Notes: a model not told the origin generated them from the sequence alone. Shown: positions 23,555 to 35,689, numbered from the stretch's first letter. The stretch is 64,000 nt of DNA from Porodaedalea pini (GCA_002794775.1 NBAY01000051.1:124001-188000); one strand, 5' to 3'. Made by a program: numbers and translations.

Positions 23555-24439
23555 GGCGAAGGACAATGCGTGGGTAGAAAGAAAGGCAGGAAAGAAACTG
23601 GCTAGCGAAATGATGGCGTCTACGAGCAAAGCAGTAAAAGCTCAGGTTGAGGTCAATCAGAGCACCCTCATGAGCTGACGGACACTGTTGCTGGCTGGTG
23701 TAATCGGAGCAATTGTCGCGGGATCCGAGACAAGTTTGAGCGGGTCGAAGACTGTTTCGGACCTGGCGTGCCTTGAAGTCGACGAAGTTCCTGGTTGTCG
23801 CGTGCACAAGGAAAAAGCCTCTTCTTCGAGTGCTGTCTGGGGAGTGTGGAAACTGAATGAATGAGTGAGCGACCAGAGAGGTTAATAAGCGGGCTGCACG
23901 CACGAAGCCGCTGTCCTAGGACGAATTTTATACGAAGCCTGGCTGGAGAAGCTGGAGAAGATGGGGGGAAGAACAAAGATTGTCAGGCGCTGAACAGGGC
24001 CACGGATGGTGGATGCGTTTAGATAGGAAACGAGAAAAGGGCCAAGTCACGGCGGGTCTTTGGAAATTTCAGGTGGCTACTACCCTTATTTCGGTAATTC
24101 AACATTAGTCAGCACCTAGTGAGCCAAGCACCGTTCGGTATGCACGCACGTTCTTCGGCATCCTGCCCCTCAATTTCTTTATTTTTTTCCCGTCGCAATT
24201 CAACCATCAACACACGCCCATCACTCGTGTTCGATGCATATTCTATTTCTACTTTGCGTTTCGGGTGTCCCGCGGACACTTATACATCCCGAGAAATTAA
24301 CTCAGAAAGAAACAGAGTGAATTCGACACAACATAAATTAGCTGCGCAAAGTTAATAATATGCGCCAGCACGCTTTCCCACTTCTTCTAGTAAAATTGGA
24401 AAGGCTGTATCGCCCTTAATAATATTAGACTTTTTGCGC
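23555..24439. other. Intergenic; promoter side of the Nudix gene
   Basis: Upstream region of the Nudix gene and 3' flank of the ZIP transporter gene. Minus-strand open frames at 23499-23976 lack motifs and good context. Nothing else was recognised. Confidence 0.45.
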
Positions 24440-27054
24440 TCATTCGTTCCACCTGAACGTGTCGAATGATCAAGAGTCACCAAAAGCGCCGAATCAATAA
24501 AGCAGGAGCACTCACGCAACCAAAAACATGCACGTTACGCCAAATGCCATAGCGCCAAACTGCATCAACAGAGAAACAAGGGTGCCAGTCAGCAATAAGC
24601 TTTGAACACGCTGCAATAATACTTGAGTAGAAATAGCGGGAGGATACGTACCTCACGCAACGCCTGCTTTGCACTCTTGCTTTCCTGCAGGAGTCTAGAA
24701 CAGAGACCGTTTGTCAGCAGCGGCCGTCGGGCATTCTGAAGAATAAAACCGGCATACGTGGGCAGAACGGCGACAGCTCCGATATACATGAAACCTCCGG
24801 CTACGAACGGAATTACCTGAGTTGAGAAGCCGTAAGTGGAGGCAGAGCGGCAGGTAAGGTCGCGTCAGTGAAGGATCAGAGCGGTGTTGACAAGAAGATT
24901 ATAGCAGGGAATATTTAGTCATTTAGATTTATTATGTGTTGTGAGAGGGTCACTCACTAAGTCAGCTAGTTGCACGGTTGTGCCCAGCAAGCCCTGAGCA
25001 TCTTGCCTCACCGCTGCGGCGAGATCAGCTGACGAGGATGCCGCATGGCCTTCAGCACTCGATGCGGACAGGTTATGTATCGCAATGCCCATGAACGTGC
25101 TTCATTAGCATATTAATTGGTGGATAGGATAAGGGGGCGGATGAACAAGGAGATGCGTCGTCGGTGAAGGCGTCCGATGAACGTGAGAAGTAGTGGGGGA
25201 ACGCGAGTATCAAAGGGAATGAAGTTACCGATGGGAGAGGCTTTATGAGCTGCAATTCTTAACAGGTTAGACTGGGAAGTAAATGCTCTCACCCAATCTA
25301 TCCAGCCCGATGGAATGTCGTGTTGTATATAAAAAGTAATTCGGTTTGCAGTCATGAAAGGGGCAAGGAGGTCGAAAACCGAGCCATAAGCGTTCGCTCT
25401 GATGAGAGCAGAATTCTGCTGAAGAGAGACTCACAAAAGCACCCACAGCAGTTATGTACTGGCTCTGCATCGCCTGGCGCTTTGAAAAGCCAGAGCGTAT
25501 GAGGATAGAGTAGTCTGCTATTTCATGCGGGATCTCGTGAGCGAAGCAAGCGAGTGTCGTTGTCGCGCCGATGAGCGGTGATGAATAGAAGGATGCTGCC
25601 ATGCTAGCACATGGGAAGCAGAGGGCATTGGCGAACGTGAGGTTGACGGTGGGAAAGAAAAGGGAACAAAACAGCAAAGTGCGTATATCAATTTTGATTA
25701 GAGCGTTCAGGACAAACGTGGAGATTCACGAGACCAGAGTGGTACCGAGAAGAGTGAATGAAGTTAGCATTCCAAAGCTTAATTGGCCAATCAACAACGG
25801 AAATTGACGCACGCAAGCCCATCGGTTCTTCAAGCGAAAAGAAGACCTCAATCCGGGGATCATTATTATGCAGAGTAAAGGGAAGATACTTACATGTTGT
25901 GAACAAAGTCGCCAAAAAGGTTCAAGTATGCAGAGAGCTTGGATGGCCCTATTGTCTTTTTCTCTTTAGACTCGTCTTCATGTTTTCCCTTCACGTCACC
26001 ATTCGCAACTTCCGTCCGTTCTACTCGCGATCGGAGGCCATCCTTGACCGTTGAAGAAACGCCTGTGCTCACGCCGTCACTCGAATCAGAGTTGACGTGA
26101 GAGTGAGAGTGAGAGTGAGAGTGTCCGCCTTCTCCCTCTTCACCGCTCAGAACGCGAAGTGATTTTTCCATCACGAAAAATGCGGCAAAACCGACGAAGA
26201 TACCCAACCTAAGGAAATTCCGCAATCGTAAGTTTTACAAAGGATTTTTGCACATTTAAGAGGGAGATGAACGTACCCAATAAGTATATTTCTCTTTTCT
26301 TCGACCATGACAAAATGAGCACCTGCTTCCTGATGCTCACCCATGAAGGAATGAGGAACGAGGTGCAAAAAGACGTCCGATAACAGCCCTCCGGTCTGGG
26401 AAAAGATCTATCAGCATATTTTTCAGGCAGGATAGATATACCATACAGCAAATGCGGTCATTGTATTAAGGGTATCCGGATGAATCTGAGAAGGTATAAC
26501 AGCGAGAATAAAGTTTGGGACACTTTAACATAGCACATTCTCAGCACGACTGTAGACTAAGTGAAGGATATGGTAACCTCACGAGCTAATGTAAAATGTC
26601 CCGAGGACTTCAAACCAACTTAGACAGGCGTTTGTAGGCTAAAGTGAGACAGGATACTCACCAGCATTCCACCCAGCGCTGCTGAACGGAAACAGCACCG
26701 CGAATACCCTGCGCATCACTGGTGACTCCCCGGCCTCCACATCCTCCTTGAGCGCACTTAGACGTTGTACAGCTTCGCATTGTTGAACGTCCAAGATCTG
26801 CACGGCCGGTACGCGTCAGAAAGGGCTTTGGTGTTCGACTGCAGCAGGAAACGCGTCCACGTCGTCGAGACGCGAATGATCCACGTGACAGCACGGCGCC
26901 CGAGAAGACTCACCGACACCGCAGATTTCAGGATTGTATCCGAGGTTTCTCCTCTTGACGCCGACGCGAGAGAGTAGATACCACAGAGTACGAGTAAAAT
27001 GAGTGCATTTCGTCTCCAAAACAACTTGCGAGAAGACATGACAGTTGACAGCAT
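24440..27054 (-). CDS. ZIP-family zinc transporter, Yke4/SLC39A7-like
   Basis: Multi-pass transporter predicted to move zinc out of a secretory compartment into the cytosol. A signal-like N terminus (WRRNALILLVLCGIY) begins near 27054. Spliced exons then give AGWNAVLGTFYISSVPNF, TGGLLSDVFLHLVPH, and LGIFVGFAAFFVMEK. A His-rich loop follows (four HS repeats encoded by a GAGTGA repeat near 26098-26125). Next come SAYLNLFGDFVHN-ITDGLA and the hallmark HEIPHEIADYSILIRSGFS (near 25500-25540). The 3' exons supply FVAGGFMYIGAVAVLP and the C-terminal VAWNE before the stop at 24440-24442. The ITDGLA segment needs a 15-base exon at 25813-25827. The junction between ITAVGAF (about 25455) and GIAIHNL (about 25080) is not fully resolved. 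Family assignment is strong. Confidence 0.88.
25813..25827 (-). other. 15-base microexon of the ZIP transporter gene
   Basis: The conserved zinc-site helix needs ITDGLA between FVHN (exon ending near 25894) and MAASF (exon starting near 25608). The only sequence that supplies it is a 15-base segment preceded by CTTGAAG and followed by GTGCGT. Joining the three pieces keeps phase and rebuilds the helix exactly. Confidence 0.7.
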
Positions 27055-27101
27055 TGCGGGAGGTGCGCTGCTCTCCAAACTCCGCCGATCTGTTATGTAA
27101 G

Positions 27102-27512
27102 TTACGCGCTCAAAAAGTTGCCGCGGGACTCGTTCTCGCGTTCGTCGCATTCGCGCGCCCTCCGCGCAGCCTGTTCATCAAAAAATGCACTAGCGATACG
27201 TCTCAGAGTACCTGAGATAGACTCGTACAATTCAACGGAGTTAATAATAATTCCCTGCATGATAGTATTCATGTTTCGCCTCCCATGCAGTTGCAATCGC
27301 TCGGTAAGTTTCTAGTAGACAACTCGTTCCCAATACTCATAAGTTACCTTCCCTTCGTGCGTTGCAACATGCGAGGCTTCCAAGGTATACCGGACGCGTT
27401 GGTTATCTTGAACCCATAGGCATTTACGAGATTCTGCGCACGCTTCTGCCAAGCGCTGTTCTTCAGCTCTCGACTGCGACACATAATTTGTAGACGTATA
27501 TCTTGTGAACAT
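27102..27512 (-). CDS. Possible small gene of unknown function
   Basis: On the minus strand an ATG at 27510-27512 opens a frame (MFTRYTSTNY..., with AEEQRLAEACAESRK) that reaches a GTAACT near 27346. A second frame (NTIMQGIIINSVELYESISG, then RIASAFFDEQAARR) ends at 27102-27104. Both are polar, helix-like and free of low complexity, and joining them would give about 110 residues, but I could not fix the acceptor with confidence. It sits just upstream of the ZIP gene start and downstream of the F-box-type genes, all on the minus strand. Family unknown. Confidence 0.35.
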
Positions 27513-27539
27513 GGTCTATCGTGATATGAACAGAAAATT

Positions 27540-28793
27540 TTACTCTTGCCAGGGCCACTCGTCGACAGAGGCGATTTGAAGCTCTTTCAAAGCCTTCAGG
27601 TCCCCGAAGTTAATACTGTCGAAAGTTACAGACATATACGCGTTTTCACACCGCAAGAGATGCCATTCGCTATACAAATGTAAAGGAACTGAGATGAGTT
27701 CTGACGGAATGTGCATAAATGTCAGCTCACAGATACCCTGAGAGGAGAACAATTTTCTCTACAGGGCATTGCTCCGCTCGTAACAGCTGACTGTATGCTC
27801 CCTGTAAAATCTATCGGTTGCATCAACGAGGCCATCTTTGAGAAAGCTGAAGGCAAAAAACAAACCCCGTGATAGAGATATACTGCAGCTTCGGAAATCT
27901 AGGTAAGGCCTCGCTTTGAAGCTCTGTCGACGGTACGATGTTGTCTTCCGATAAGACGACCTCGATCGATTGTGCGGAAGGAAAAGTTGGCTTCATGATC
28001 AGTGTCCGTACTTAATGGTGTTTTTAAGAGGAAACTCACTCGCAAGACTGTAAAACATGAATCGCGTCTAGGTTCCATAGATCGAAAATTCGCACCGACA
28101 CAACGTTTTGGAAACAAGGCCGACCCATCACAGCATCGGAATCGACATGCAGACCAGTCGAAAAGCGCTCGGATGCCAAGGCCAAAGTTGTTAGGTTACT
28201 AAACTGAGAGAGTATTTTCTGATTAACTCGTCTCTCCGTGAGCTTGCGATGTATCTTTCTCAATCCTAGCTTAGATTCTTCGACCATCCCATCCAGAACG
28301 AATGCGTTCTTTGTCGATAGTGAAACTTGGTGAACATTCCGCAAGCATTTCACGATATTCTTTGCTGCCTCTTCAACGTGATCGTCATATTTCTCATCCT
28401 TGGTGGCATCGTAGTCATCTTGAATGACATCTGAAAATTTGATTGCCTCCACGGAATGATGGAGAACAGTATCCCCTAACAACTTTTTAGAAATGAGGAT
28501 CAACGACCTTGGCGACTGGATGAAAATGATGCGGAAAGCCAAAGGAAGAGCAAGTTTCTTCGCAACCGTAAGAGCCTAATATATTAAAGGATGTTACAAG
28601 AACTCACATAGAACATCTTGGAAACGCTAAACAAGGTAAGGCATTGCATTTTATAAGCAATAACTTCTAGCCAATCCGTATCGAGGGCTATAGGATTGAG
28701 GTGAGCCTGCAAGTTCATGCCGATGATTGATCTCATTATAGCTTCAGGTAATTGCGGGATTCGCCCTATGTTATCGAAATTATTACTTGGCAA
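27540..28793 (-). CDS. F-box/LRR-like protein, or 3' half of the F-box gene next to it
   Basis: The region reads as several exons on the minus strand: an F-box-like opening (RIPQLPEAIMRSIIG, then LTLFSVSKMFY), a long exon (about 28542-28036) with charged and LRR-like sequence such as LSQFSNLTTLALASERF and NVVSVRIFDLWNLDAIHVL, a segment with FPKLQYISITG, and a last exon ending DEWPWQE at the stop 27540-27542. No good ATG was found near 28793, and the open frame continues upstream to a possible acceptor near 28845. It may therefore be the downstream half of one larger gene with the interrupted F-box gene at 28845-29787. A substrate-receptor role in an SCF ubiquitin ligase is inferred only from the family. 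Confidence 0.55.
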
Positions 28794-28844
28794 CTGATGC
28801 GCTGGACTTGGGAAGCTGAGAAGTTGAGGTGAGCGTTGTGCGAT

Positions 28845-29787
28845 CTAATGTGTCGGGCCCGTAACTGACTTTAAAGAGCACTGTACAATATTCGCGCACG
28901 GGTCTCCTAACAATCCGTCCAAAGTCTCATTGAGTGTTGATTGCCCGTTAACGAGCACATGGATGGATTGCAACGAGCTGTTCTTCCCGATGGCTTTGAC
29001 AAATTGCACCACAACAGATGATGTGCCACCTGTAAAATAATGACGTTGGTCTGAGAACGATAGGATCGCAAGGCGCAGATGTGGGGCGTCAGAAAGTGCT
29101 TCTCCTATGCGGGTAAGTCGAGTAATTTCGTCGTCTTTTGTTCCGTGTTTGTAGTGAAACGGGAAAACGTGAAGCTTAAATGTCAGCTTATCGGGGCGAA
29201 GGCGAATAATCTAAGTTTTCTACGCGTCCAATGCGAGACGGATAGGAAGACAAACTTACCAAGGTCTCCCAGTTTCGTAATGCCTTGCACAGTGCTTCCG
29301 CCATCAGAAAGGAGTTCTTCCAGAGGCTCAAGCCCGTGAACTCGAATATAACGCGGGTAGGATTCAGCTTTGAAAGTCCTTTGACAAATCCGTCGACTTT
29401 CTCTTCAGAATTGCTGGGAAGCTTGAGGAAAAGGTCTGTTATTCCGGGAAGCCCGTTGAAGATCTTGTTTACAACTGCCCCAAAACATGCATCAAGCCGC
29501 ATTCTGCGCACAAAACGTTTCAACTGTGCACCGGTCTTTCCTCTCAACGCGTCCTGGAATGCCTGAGATTGGGGAGTGCTCCTAAGCACGATGCACTCGT
29601 AAAGGAGTGGAGTCGCGACACGCAACCACCGCTTGTTTACAAGCAGAACCTGCGAAGACGACACGACGTTGCGACCAAATCCCGACGCCGATCCGACTTT
29701 TGAAAATTCATCGTCGGGTACAACGAGGATGTCGGAGAGTATGTCTTAAACTAGCTCGTCTGGAAGTGAGTCTATGGCGGCGCGCAT
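28845..29787 (-). pseudogene. F-box protein gene with an in-frame stop inside the F-box
   Basis: The ATG at 29785-29787 opens with MRAAIDSLPDELV and is followed at once by TAA (29746-29748), then DILSDILVVPDDEF in the same frame. This is the F-box consensus with a stop where Gln or a similar residue is expected; CAA to TAA is a single C-to-T change. Beyond the stop the frame stays open for about 150 codons with the usual layout of basidiomycete F-box proteins: SQVLLVNKRWLRVATPLLYE, then RFVRRMRLDA, ITDLFLKLPS and LNPTRVIFEFTGL. After an intron (GTAAGT near 29258) an LRR-like exon runs to about 28845. Only the stop looks damaged, so the lesion is recent, an error, or bypassed by a downstream start. 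Confidence 0.7.
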
Positions 29788-29954
29788 CGTCGCGGTCTTT
29801 GAGAAAGGCGAAGCACGCAAACAGCCGAGCTGACGCGACGCGACGCGCTTCGCTTCCTCGGTCGTGCTTCTGACTCGGACTCACGCAGCGATTTTTATTT
29901 AATATTTTGCCATGAATGCTCTCCCTCTGGCAGAGCAGCCCACAACCACTCATA

Positions 29955-30802
29955 ATGACGATAGTTTATCCTGGGCACGCTGAACAGCAGGTTCTGCGTG
30001 CTGCAGAGAAACTCATGGAGGAGAACATGGCGAAGTATGACCCATCGCACGATGTATATCATGGTGTGTGCTCAGACTTGCCACTCGTAACAAGCCTAAT
30101 ATTGTAATATTTTCCAGTGAAGCGCGTCCGGAAGACAGCCCTTGTGCTCGCGAAGTCCTTGACTTCGAAACCAGACCTTCTTGTCGTCGAACTCGCAGCG
30201 CTGCTGCATGACGTCCTAGACAAGAAATACGTCTCTCCCGAACTTGCAGTCGATCCTCTCGTGTTCCTCACGCCATTTTTCACGAGAATTCAGTCACACA
30301 TAGACTTGCTGTCGAATGGGAAAGCGGCTCTGATAACAAGGATAATTGAAAATGTGTCATGGAGCACCGAGAAACGCCTACGCGCTGAAGGAGCGATAAC
30401 AGAATGGCATGAGAATTGTGTCGAGTTGCACTGCGTGCAGGATGCTGACAGACTAGACGCGATCGGTGCCTTTGGTACGTTCTTTATGGACCAGCGGAGC
30501 GACATCTCACGCGTTTGTCAACTAGGTGTTATGAGATGCTCTGCATATAGTTGTATGGTTAACCGTCCTCTATACGCTCCAGCAGAAGACCCACAGCATG
30601 GCGACACCGCTGTCGGACATTTTCACGAGAAGCTGCTTAAAATCAAAGACCGTCTGAAGACTGAGCCGGGGAAGAAGTTGGGCAAAGAACGTCATGATTT
30701 TGTAAGAAACCTCCTTATATTCTTCCCGGATGTCTGATTGAATTCTCTTAGATGCTGTCATTTCTTGGTGCTTTGGACAGAGAGTACGTAACTATCGTGT
30801 AG
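29955..30802 (+). CDS. HD-domain metal-dependent phosphohydrolase
   Basis: HD-superfamily protein resembling the small bacterial and yeast YedJ-like hydrolases; probably a cytosolic nucleotide or phosphate-ester hydrolase, with the substrate unknown. Four exons: 29955-30063, 30118-30474, 30526-30701 and 30752-30802. The metal ligands are visible in order: the His in SHDVYHVKRV (formed across intron 1), the HD pair in [10 protein letters not shown], and the Asp in [14 protein letters not shown] (completed across intron 2). A block [24 protein letters not shown] follows, as in this subgroup. The last exon encodes [16 protein letters not shown]. The ATG at 29955 is preferred because the upstream ATG at 29912 is out of frame. 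It diverges from the interrupted F-box gene with about 170 bases between starts. Confidence 0.88.
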
Positions 30803-31008
30803 TGATATGCGGCCTCTTTCGACTGTACTAGTGGTGCTGGATTAAAGCATGGTTCATTTGGGGTTTGAATTCGAATTATGGCGTTGCTCTCCACCGCTTC
30901 ATATATTAATGATATCACAAGGGAGTAGTGAAAGAGCATGGATGCAATGGCAAATTGACATATGATACATACAATGCCAGCGATAAGGCGGAAAGGGAGC
31001 AAAGAAAC

Positions 31009-32599
31009 CTAAAAGTCCTCCATATCAAAATTATACACAAAGTGCTGCGAGGCGGCTAGGCATCAGTCTGCATCCGTTAATCAACGTCACGATACTCACT
31101 TTATATATGCTCATGACCTTGATCGCCCACGCCTCGAGGTGGAAGATTTTTTTGTTGCCTAGACGCATCCGAACCTCCTTTGTAGTTTCACAACCCATGA
31201 TCAACGGATGAATCAGACAATTAATGTAGAACGACTTACATAAAATGCTGCCCAGTGCATAATATCTGCCTTGATAGCCTCATCCACCCTTTCGACGACT
31301 CGCTCTGCAACAGTCTGCTGGACATTAGATCCGAAATATGCCAAGACGAGGCAGGAGACAAACCTTTAATATCACTGTGGCGGGTATGCAATGGCTTAGA
31401 AGCTCATAAAACTTGGAGCGGACCTCCATCACACGAGCCGGTGTTTGCTCCTGTACGATCAGGTCTGCAACTTTATAGCAATAGGTCTCCCAGTCAGGCT
31501 TAGCGATAGTTAGTGGACCGGACAGGTCTGGTCTGGAACACGTAAACTGCGATAAGTGCACGTCAAATTGCAACGAGAGACCACGCTTACGATTGCATTT
31601 TCAACGCCTCAAGGACGAGCACCGCTTTACGCAGGTTTCCTCTCGCATCTTCAGCAATTTCACGAGCAGCATCCGGAGGAAGGTCGAATTTCTCCCGCTT
31701 GGCGACATATTCCAAACAAGTCTGCACATCTTCCTCCGTCGGTGCAGCAACACGCATTAAAAGACATCGGCTCCTGATTGGTGCGATGAGCTTTGACGTG
31801 CTGTTCGCACACAGGATGATACGCATGTTCGACATATATTTCTCCATTGTACGACGGAGCGCTGCCTGCGCATCACGAGACAGTGAATCAGCCTCGTTAA
31901 TTATGACAACTAAAAGAACATTTCAGGAGTCCGGTTTGATGAGACAGACGGCGGCACTGTGCACCTTTAAACCGTTGCTTAGCGTTCAAGTCTACCTGTT
32001 GCGTCTGTGCAATTTCCTTCAGAATTTCTTGAATGACCACCCGGTCATATATTCCTACATCACTAGAAAAGAACGAAGCATGAACCGTCAGGCAGACGCT
32101 TTCGAATTCGCAAGGGTAAAACCATACCTCGGCGTTATTTCGATGTGGAAATTACTTTGCACAATGTTGACATCCAATTTTCGTTTGGAAGGAGTTAAGA
32201 AAACGCGTTGGTCAATCTTCAGCTGTAGTGTTGTGTATTAAAGACCCTTTTTAAGCTTGTCGAAGTCCGTGTTTCTTTAAGAACATGCGTACTTTCTCTA
32301 CATGACTTCCAAAGAGCTGACGCAACGTACACGCTATTCGTGTCTTCTTCCCTGCACCGCTCGGACCGTAAAATAGCATATGCGGAAAATCTCCGCTTGC
32401 AGCCTATGTGAGTCCATTAAGTCGATAGACACAATTGAATGGTGTGAAGACGTACAAGGGACCGTAGGCGTGCAGAAAGTCCGTCATGATAGTGCAAGTC
32501 GTCCAGCGTTCGAGGACGGTACTGAAACAACCGGATGAGTTAGTGAAGAAGTCGTTTTTGACGTCGCCGCTTTCTCACCTTGTCTACCCATAAAGTCAT
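31009..32599 (-). CDS. RFC5: Replication factor C subunit 5 (clamp loader, yeast Rfc5/human RFC3 type)
   Basis: AAA+ subunit of the pentameric RFC complex that loads PCNA onto DNA. The gene starts MTLWVDK (ATG at 32597-32599) and continues after an intron with YRPRTLDDL. The Walker A motif reads GPSGAGKKT. The form with KKT and the later NEADSL in place of a DEAD-type Walker B match the Rfc5 type, not Rfc2-4. Next come AQAALRRTMEKY, the SRC motif in IRSRCLLMRV, GNLRKAVLVLEA, and the collar region with KPDWETYCYKV and LLSHCIPATVILK. The last exons give RLGNKKIFHLEAWAIKVM and a short tail ending NFDMEDF at the stop 31009-31011. At least nine introns. Identification is firm. Confidence 0.95.
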
Positions 32600-32768
32600 A
32601 TTGGAAATGCAAGCAGGTACAGCGAGACACCGATGGTTAGAGTGCCCGGCCTGCTAGCGTTTGAAACTTTCGCGTGAAGTAACGCGTCAGTCACGCTCAC
32701 AGCATTCATTCAAGCCACTGAGAGATAACAACATACTATAAGGTATAAAAGTACAATATTATTGTCTA

Positions 32769-34319
32769 CTAATCTACAACTTTCGCATGACTGTTTGCCT
32801 TGCGGAAGTCAGTCAACTCCCATATAGTCAGACGATGGTCCTGCGCGCCAGCAGCAAGCCATCGACCTCGGCTCTCTTTCTCCTCTTCCGTCAGCTCGTC
32901 ATCGTCATTTTCGCCTTCAGGCGTCCCCGTTCCACTCTCGTCATCGTCCTAAGGATTTGAAGACAATTCTCGAAGCGAGTGGGCAAATGACACTGCCTGG
33001 CAGCTCTTTGTATGGTATGCAAGGGTACCGAGGGGTTTGAAGGACTTCGTCGAGAACAAGCGTATCCTGAACACGGTTTAACCCACAAAATAGGCGATAT
33101 ATCATTATACACTCACTTTCCGTCCCATCCACCAACTGCGCAGACTCGCCCATCGGAGCGCAAAACAACAGCCCCGTTCCCTGCCTGCTTCATCCTGTGT
33201 TTCGTAAAGCGAGTGTCCTCTGAATCCTTTATAATGCAGCCGATCGTCAGTGTCTAATCAGAAGACTGAGAGGATGGACGGACGTTCAAATCATAACGTG
33301 CGATTATGTGGTCCGCTGATACAGTCAATGCGAACGACCCGTCAAGAGACACGCTCATGGCCATCACTGCAGAGTGTGAGAATTCCCTCGGTTCAATGGT
33401 AACAGCAAAACCAACCAGATTCAGTATGCTGCTTCGTCTTCCAGACGCATTCCCAGCCTCGTCCTTCAATAGTCTTCTCGCCCTCCATCGAGGTGCATCG
33501 TCGTAAACCGACTTCTCCGCTCTCATATGCGGAGATTAGATGTAGTTGTTTTGATTTCATGAAAAGGTGCAATGACATGAGAATCCCTGATAGGTGCGAT
33601 GTTAACTTGCTACATTCTGTACTGAAGGTAGACGGTGCACATGCCTGTTTTTGCATTACCTCGACCAACGCTTTCAGGCTGCCAGCTTTTCATGCCGATC
33701 TCTGGAGCCTCAGGCTTCCCAATGGCGGCGTGCAGTCTTGAGCATGATGGCAACTCCCAGACATCTGCCTTCAATTCAGTCAGGTTACCCAAATGTTAGT
33801 CTGAATAGACGAGCTTACCAGAGATGATTCAATCAGATTCGGAACTGCAATAAATGCGTTCTCTTCCGCGGATGAGGTCGAAGATCTTGCTCCAGAGATA
33901 GTATCCGGAAGTAGAGAGAAACGACAGAAGTTCAACGCGTTCACGTCAAGTGAATAGCGCAGTTCAGGCGTTGGGAGATCTAGACTTGACGCTGCACCGC
34001 CGACTGAGGGCGGAGCCAGTACACGCACCCAGACGTACAGCTTATTATCTCGACCATGGCTGCTCAACATCAGATTCAACGTTCAAGAAGCGCGCAAAGT
34101 AACTAACGTGATGATGTTCGCCGCCCATTCCTGCACACCGAGGATGCCGTCTGTATGCGCCTTCCAGCCTGCAATGGACCGCAGCGTGCGCGTCGAAGTG
34201 ACCACCACGCTGCCCGAGAGGTCGCCGGAGTAAAGCCGTTCGTTGTCCGCCGAGAACGACACGACGCTGACGTGTGATGCATGCACGCGAAGTATGTGCG
34301 ACGGCGAGGGTGCGTGCAT
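32769..34319 (-). CDS. ASA1: ASTRA-associated protein 1 (WD40-repeat)
   Basis: Asa1-type WD-repeat proteins work with the Tel2-Tti1-Tti2 machinery that matures PIKK kinases. The start MHAPSPSHILRVH (ATG at 34317-34319) leads directly into the first repeats: VSFSADNERLYSGDLSGSVV, then WKAHTDGILGVQEW, ITHGRDNKLYVWV assembled across an intron, and LNFCRFSLLP. Later exons supply DVWELPSCSRL and IGMKSW, and the last repeat ends GRWLAAGAQDHRLTIWEL followed by a short tail to TAG at 32769-32771. The HTDGILGVQEW and HGRDNKLYVW blocks mark this family among WD proteins. It lies upstream of RFC5 on the same strand with 169 bases between its stop and the RFC5 start. Confidence 0.88.
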
Positions 34320-34464
34320 CGTCGACGTCCGATGTAGAGATTGACGCGACTGTCAAAAGGCCTGCAAGCTGGAATGCAGAGTCTGGATAAGGCAACCAGC
34401 TTGTCCGCTCCCACCATGATATCTGGCACACGCAACAATAGTCGCCATCCTCTTTGCAAACCGT

Positions 34465-35539
34465 GATGAAGGGCAGCTCGAAATATTTGCCGCTCTCTGT
34501 CGATGAGGATGGCGAGATGACACCACTCAGCTCACTCTCCAGGTCGTCTAACGATGATCGTGAGTATCTTTCTGTATTCGAGCCAATGGATTCTGATATT
34601 CAGCGGAAGGAGACTATCTTATCTCGCCTCCCAGCGAACGTCCTGTTGTGAGACGATTGCTGGTCGCCACTGTTTGTCTATCGCTTTTCTGTTCTGTGGT
34701 CTGCTTGGCCTTCCTCATTCTCAATGCTCGAACCCAATGGGAGTTGCACAACCTCTTAGGAGGAGTTGTTATACAATCCAATTCACTCTATGAGAGACCT
34801 GACCCAGGTCTCTTGGAGCGTCCGAGTGTATATATTGGTCTCGATAAACTGCCGCCTGAACTGTCGCAGTCGGCGCTTCCGGACACATTGGACGTGTTCC
34901 CGCCGTTCTTTCAGCCGTAGATCACATTCATCGTAACTATGTCTTTCCTGCTGACGGTCATGCACGGTCCACGTTCAACGGTCGCGTTGCACCAGGAGAT
35001 CATCGCGTTCTTCTGACTGGTCATGTACGTTCTTTCTGTTCTTCGGACATGCATGCAGGCGACTTAGAGGAAAATTTCTAGATAACTATGGTTGCTCAGT
35101 TCCGAGTCCACGACTACGGCATGGAACGTTGCCACGTCGTATCGTCGATACCGAGCTGGGAGCATTTGCAGTCACGCAATCAGACATTGCACCTCGCGGG
35201 AGACACGTCCCATATTGATGTCTGGAATCTCACGTCGCCTGGCGTGGAACTTGATGAACGCACTCTTTCTTGGGCGACGAAACCGCACCGCGAGACGCTC
35301 ATCACAACAGTCGGTCTTGACGAGAACTCCACTCATAAATCTGACGAGTTCTGGTGCGGGCCTCCTGGGAGCCTACAGACGATTGAACTCCTCTGCACGG
35401 GCGTAGGCTGTTACATCGAACTTTGGCAGGACTACTACTTCAAACCTCGCTTTGGTCAGTATTATGAGCGTTATTATTTAAAAAATGCGGGCTGATTGTC
35501 ATGGCAGGCATCTACATTCAGCAATCCCCGTCCATTTGA
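34465..35539 (+). CDS. Single-pass membrane protein of unknown function, with a one-base frame break
   Basis: No family name can be assigned, although similar proteins appear familiar from other Agaricomycetes. Exon 1 (34465-34559) and exon 2 join in phase. A transmembrane helix (LLVATVCLSLFCSVVCLAF) follows about 60 cytosolic residues. Then come VYIGLDKLPPELSQ and DVFPPFFQ, after which the frame hits a stop at 34918-34920. The neighbouring frame carries on immediately with VDHIHRNYVFPADGH, FNGRVAPGDHRVL and, after an intron, AQFRVHDYGMERC. Later features are DVWNLTSPGVELDE, DEFWCGPPGS and CYIELWQDYYF, ending QQSPSI at the stop 35537-35539. One missing base between CAG and GTAGAT explains the break. 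The luminal part is probably beta-rich. It sits beside two UstYa-type genes. Confidence 0.65.
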
Positions 35540-35689
35540 TATCGCATGTATCGCAGCTATTTCGAATTGTATTCCGATCTACACCTCGGTTCCTTCCGGC
35601 CTTTGGCTTGTGTCCACAGTCTGTCAATCCTGTCTACCCCGGCGCGTGGACATTGAAGAATAGAATCTGCCTCGTGTCTATGTCTGCTG

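Noticed and set aside
26098..26125. GAGTGA repeat as a regulatory microsatellite
   Set aside because: It encodes the His-rich loop typical of ZIP7-like transporters and is explained as coding sequence.
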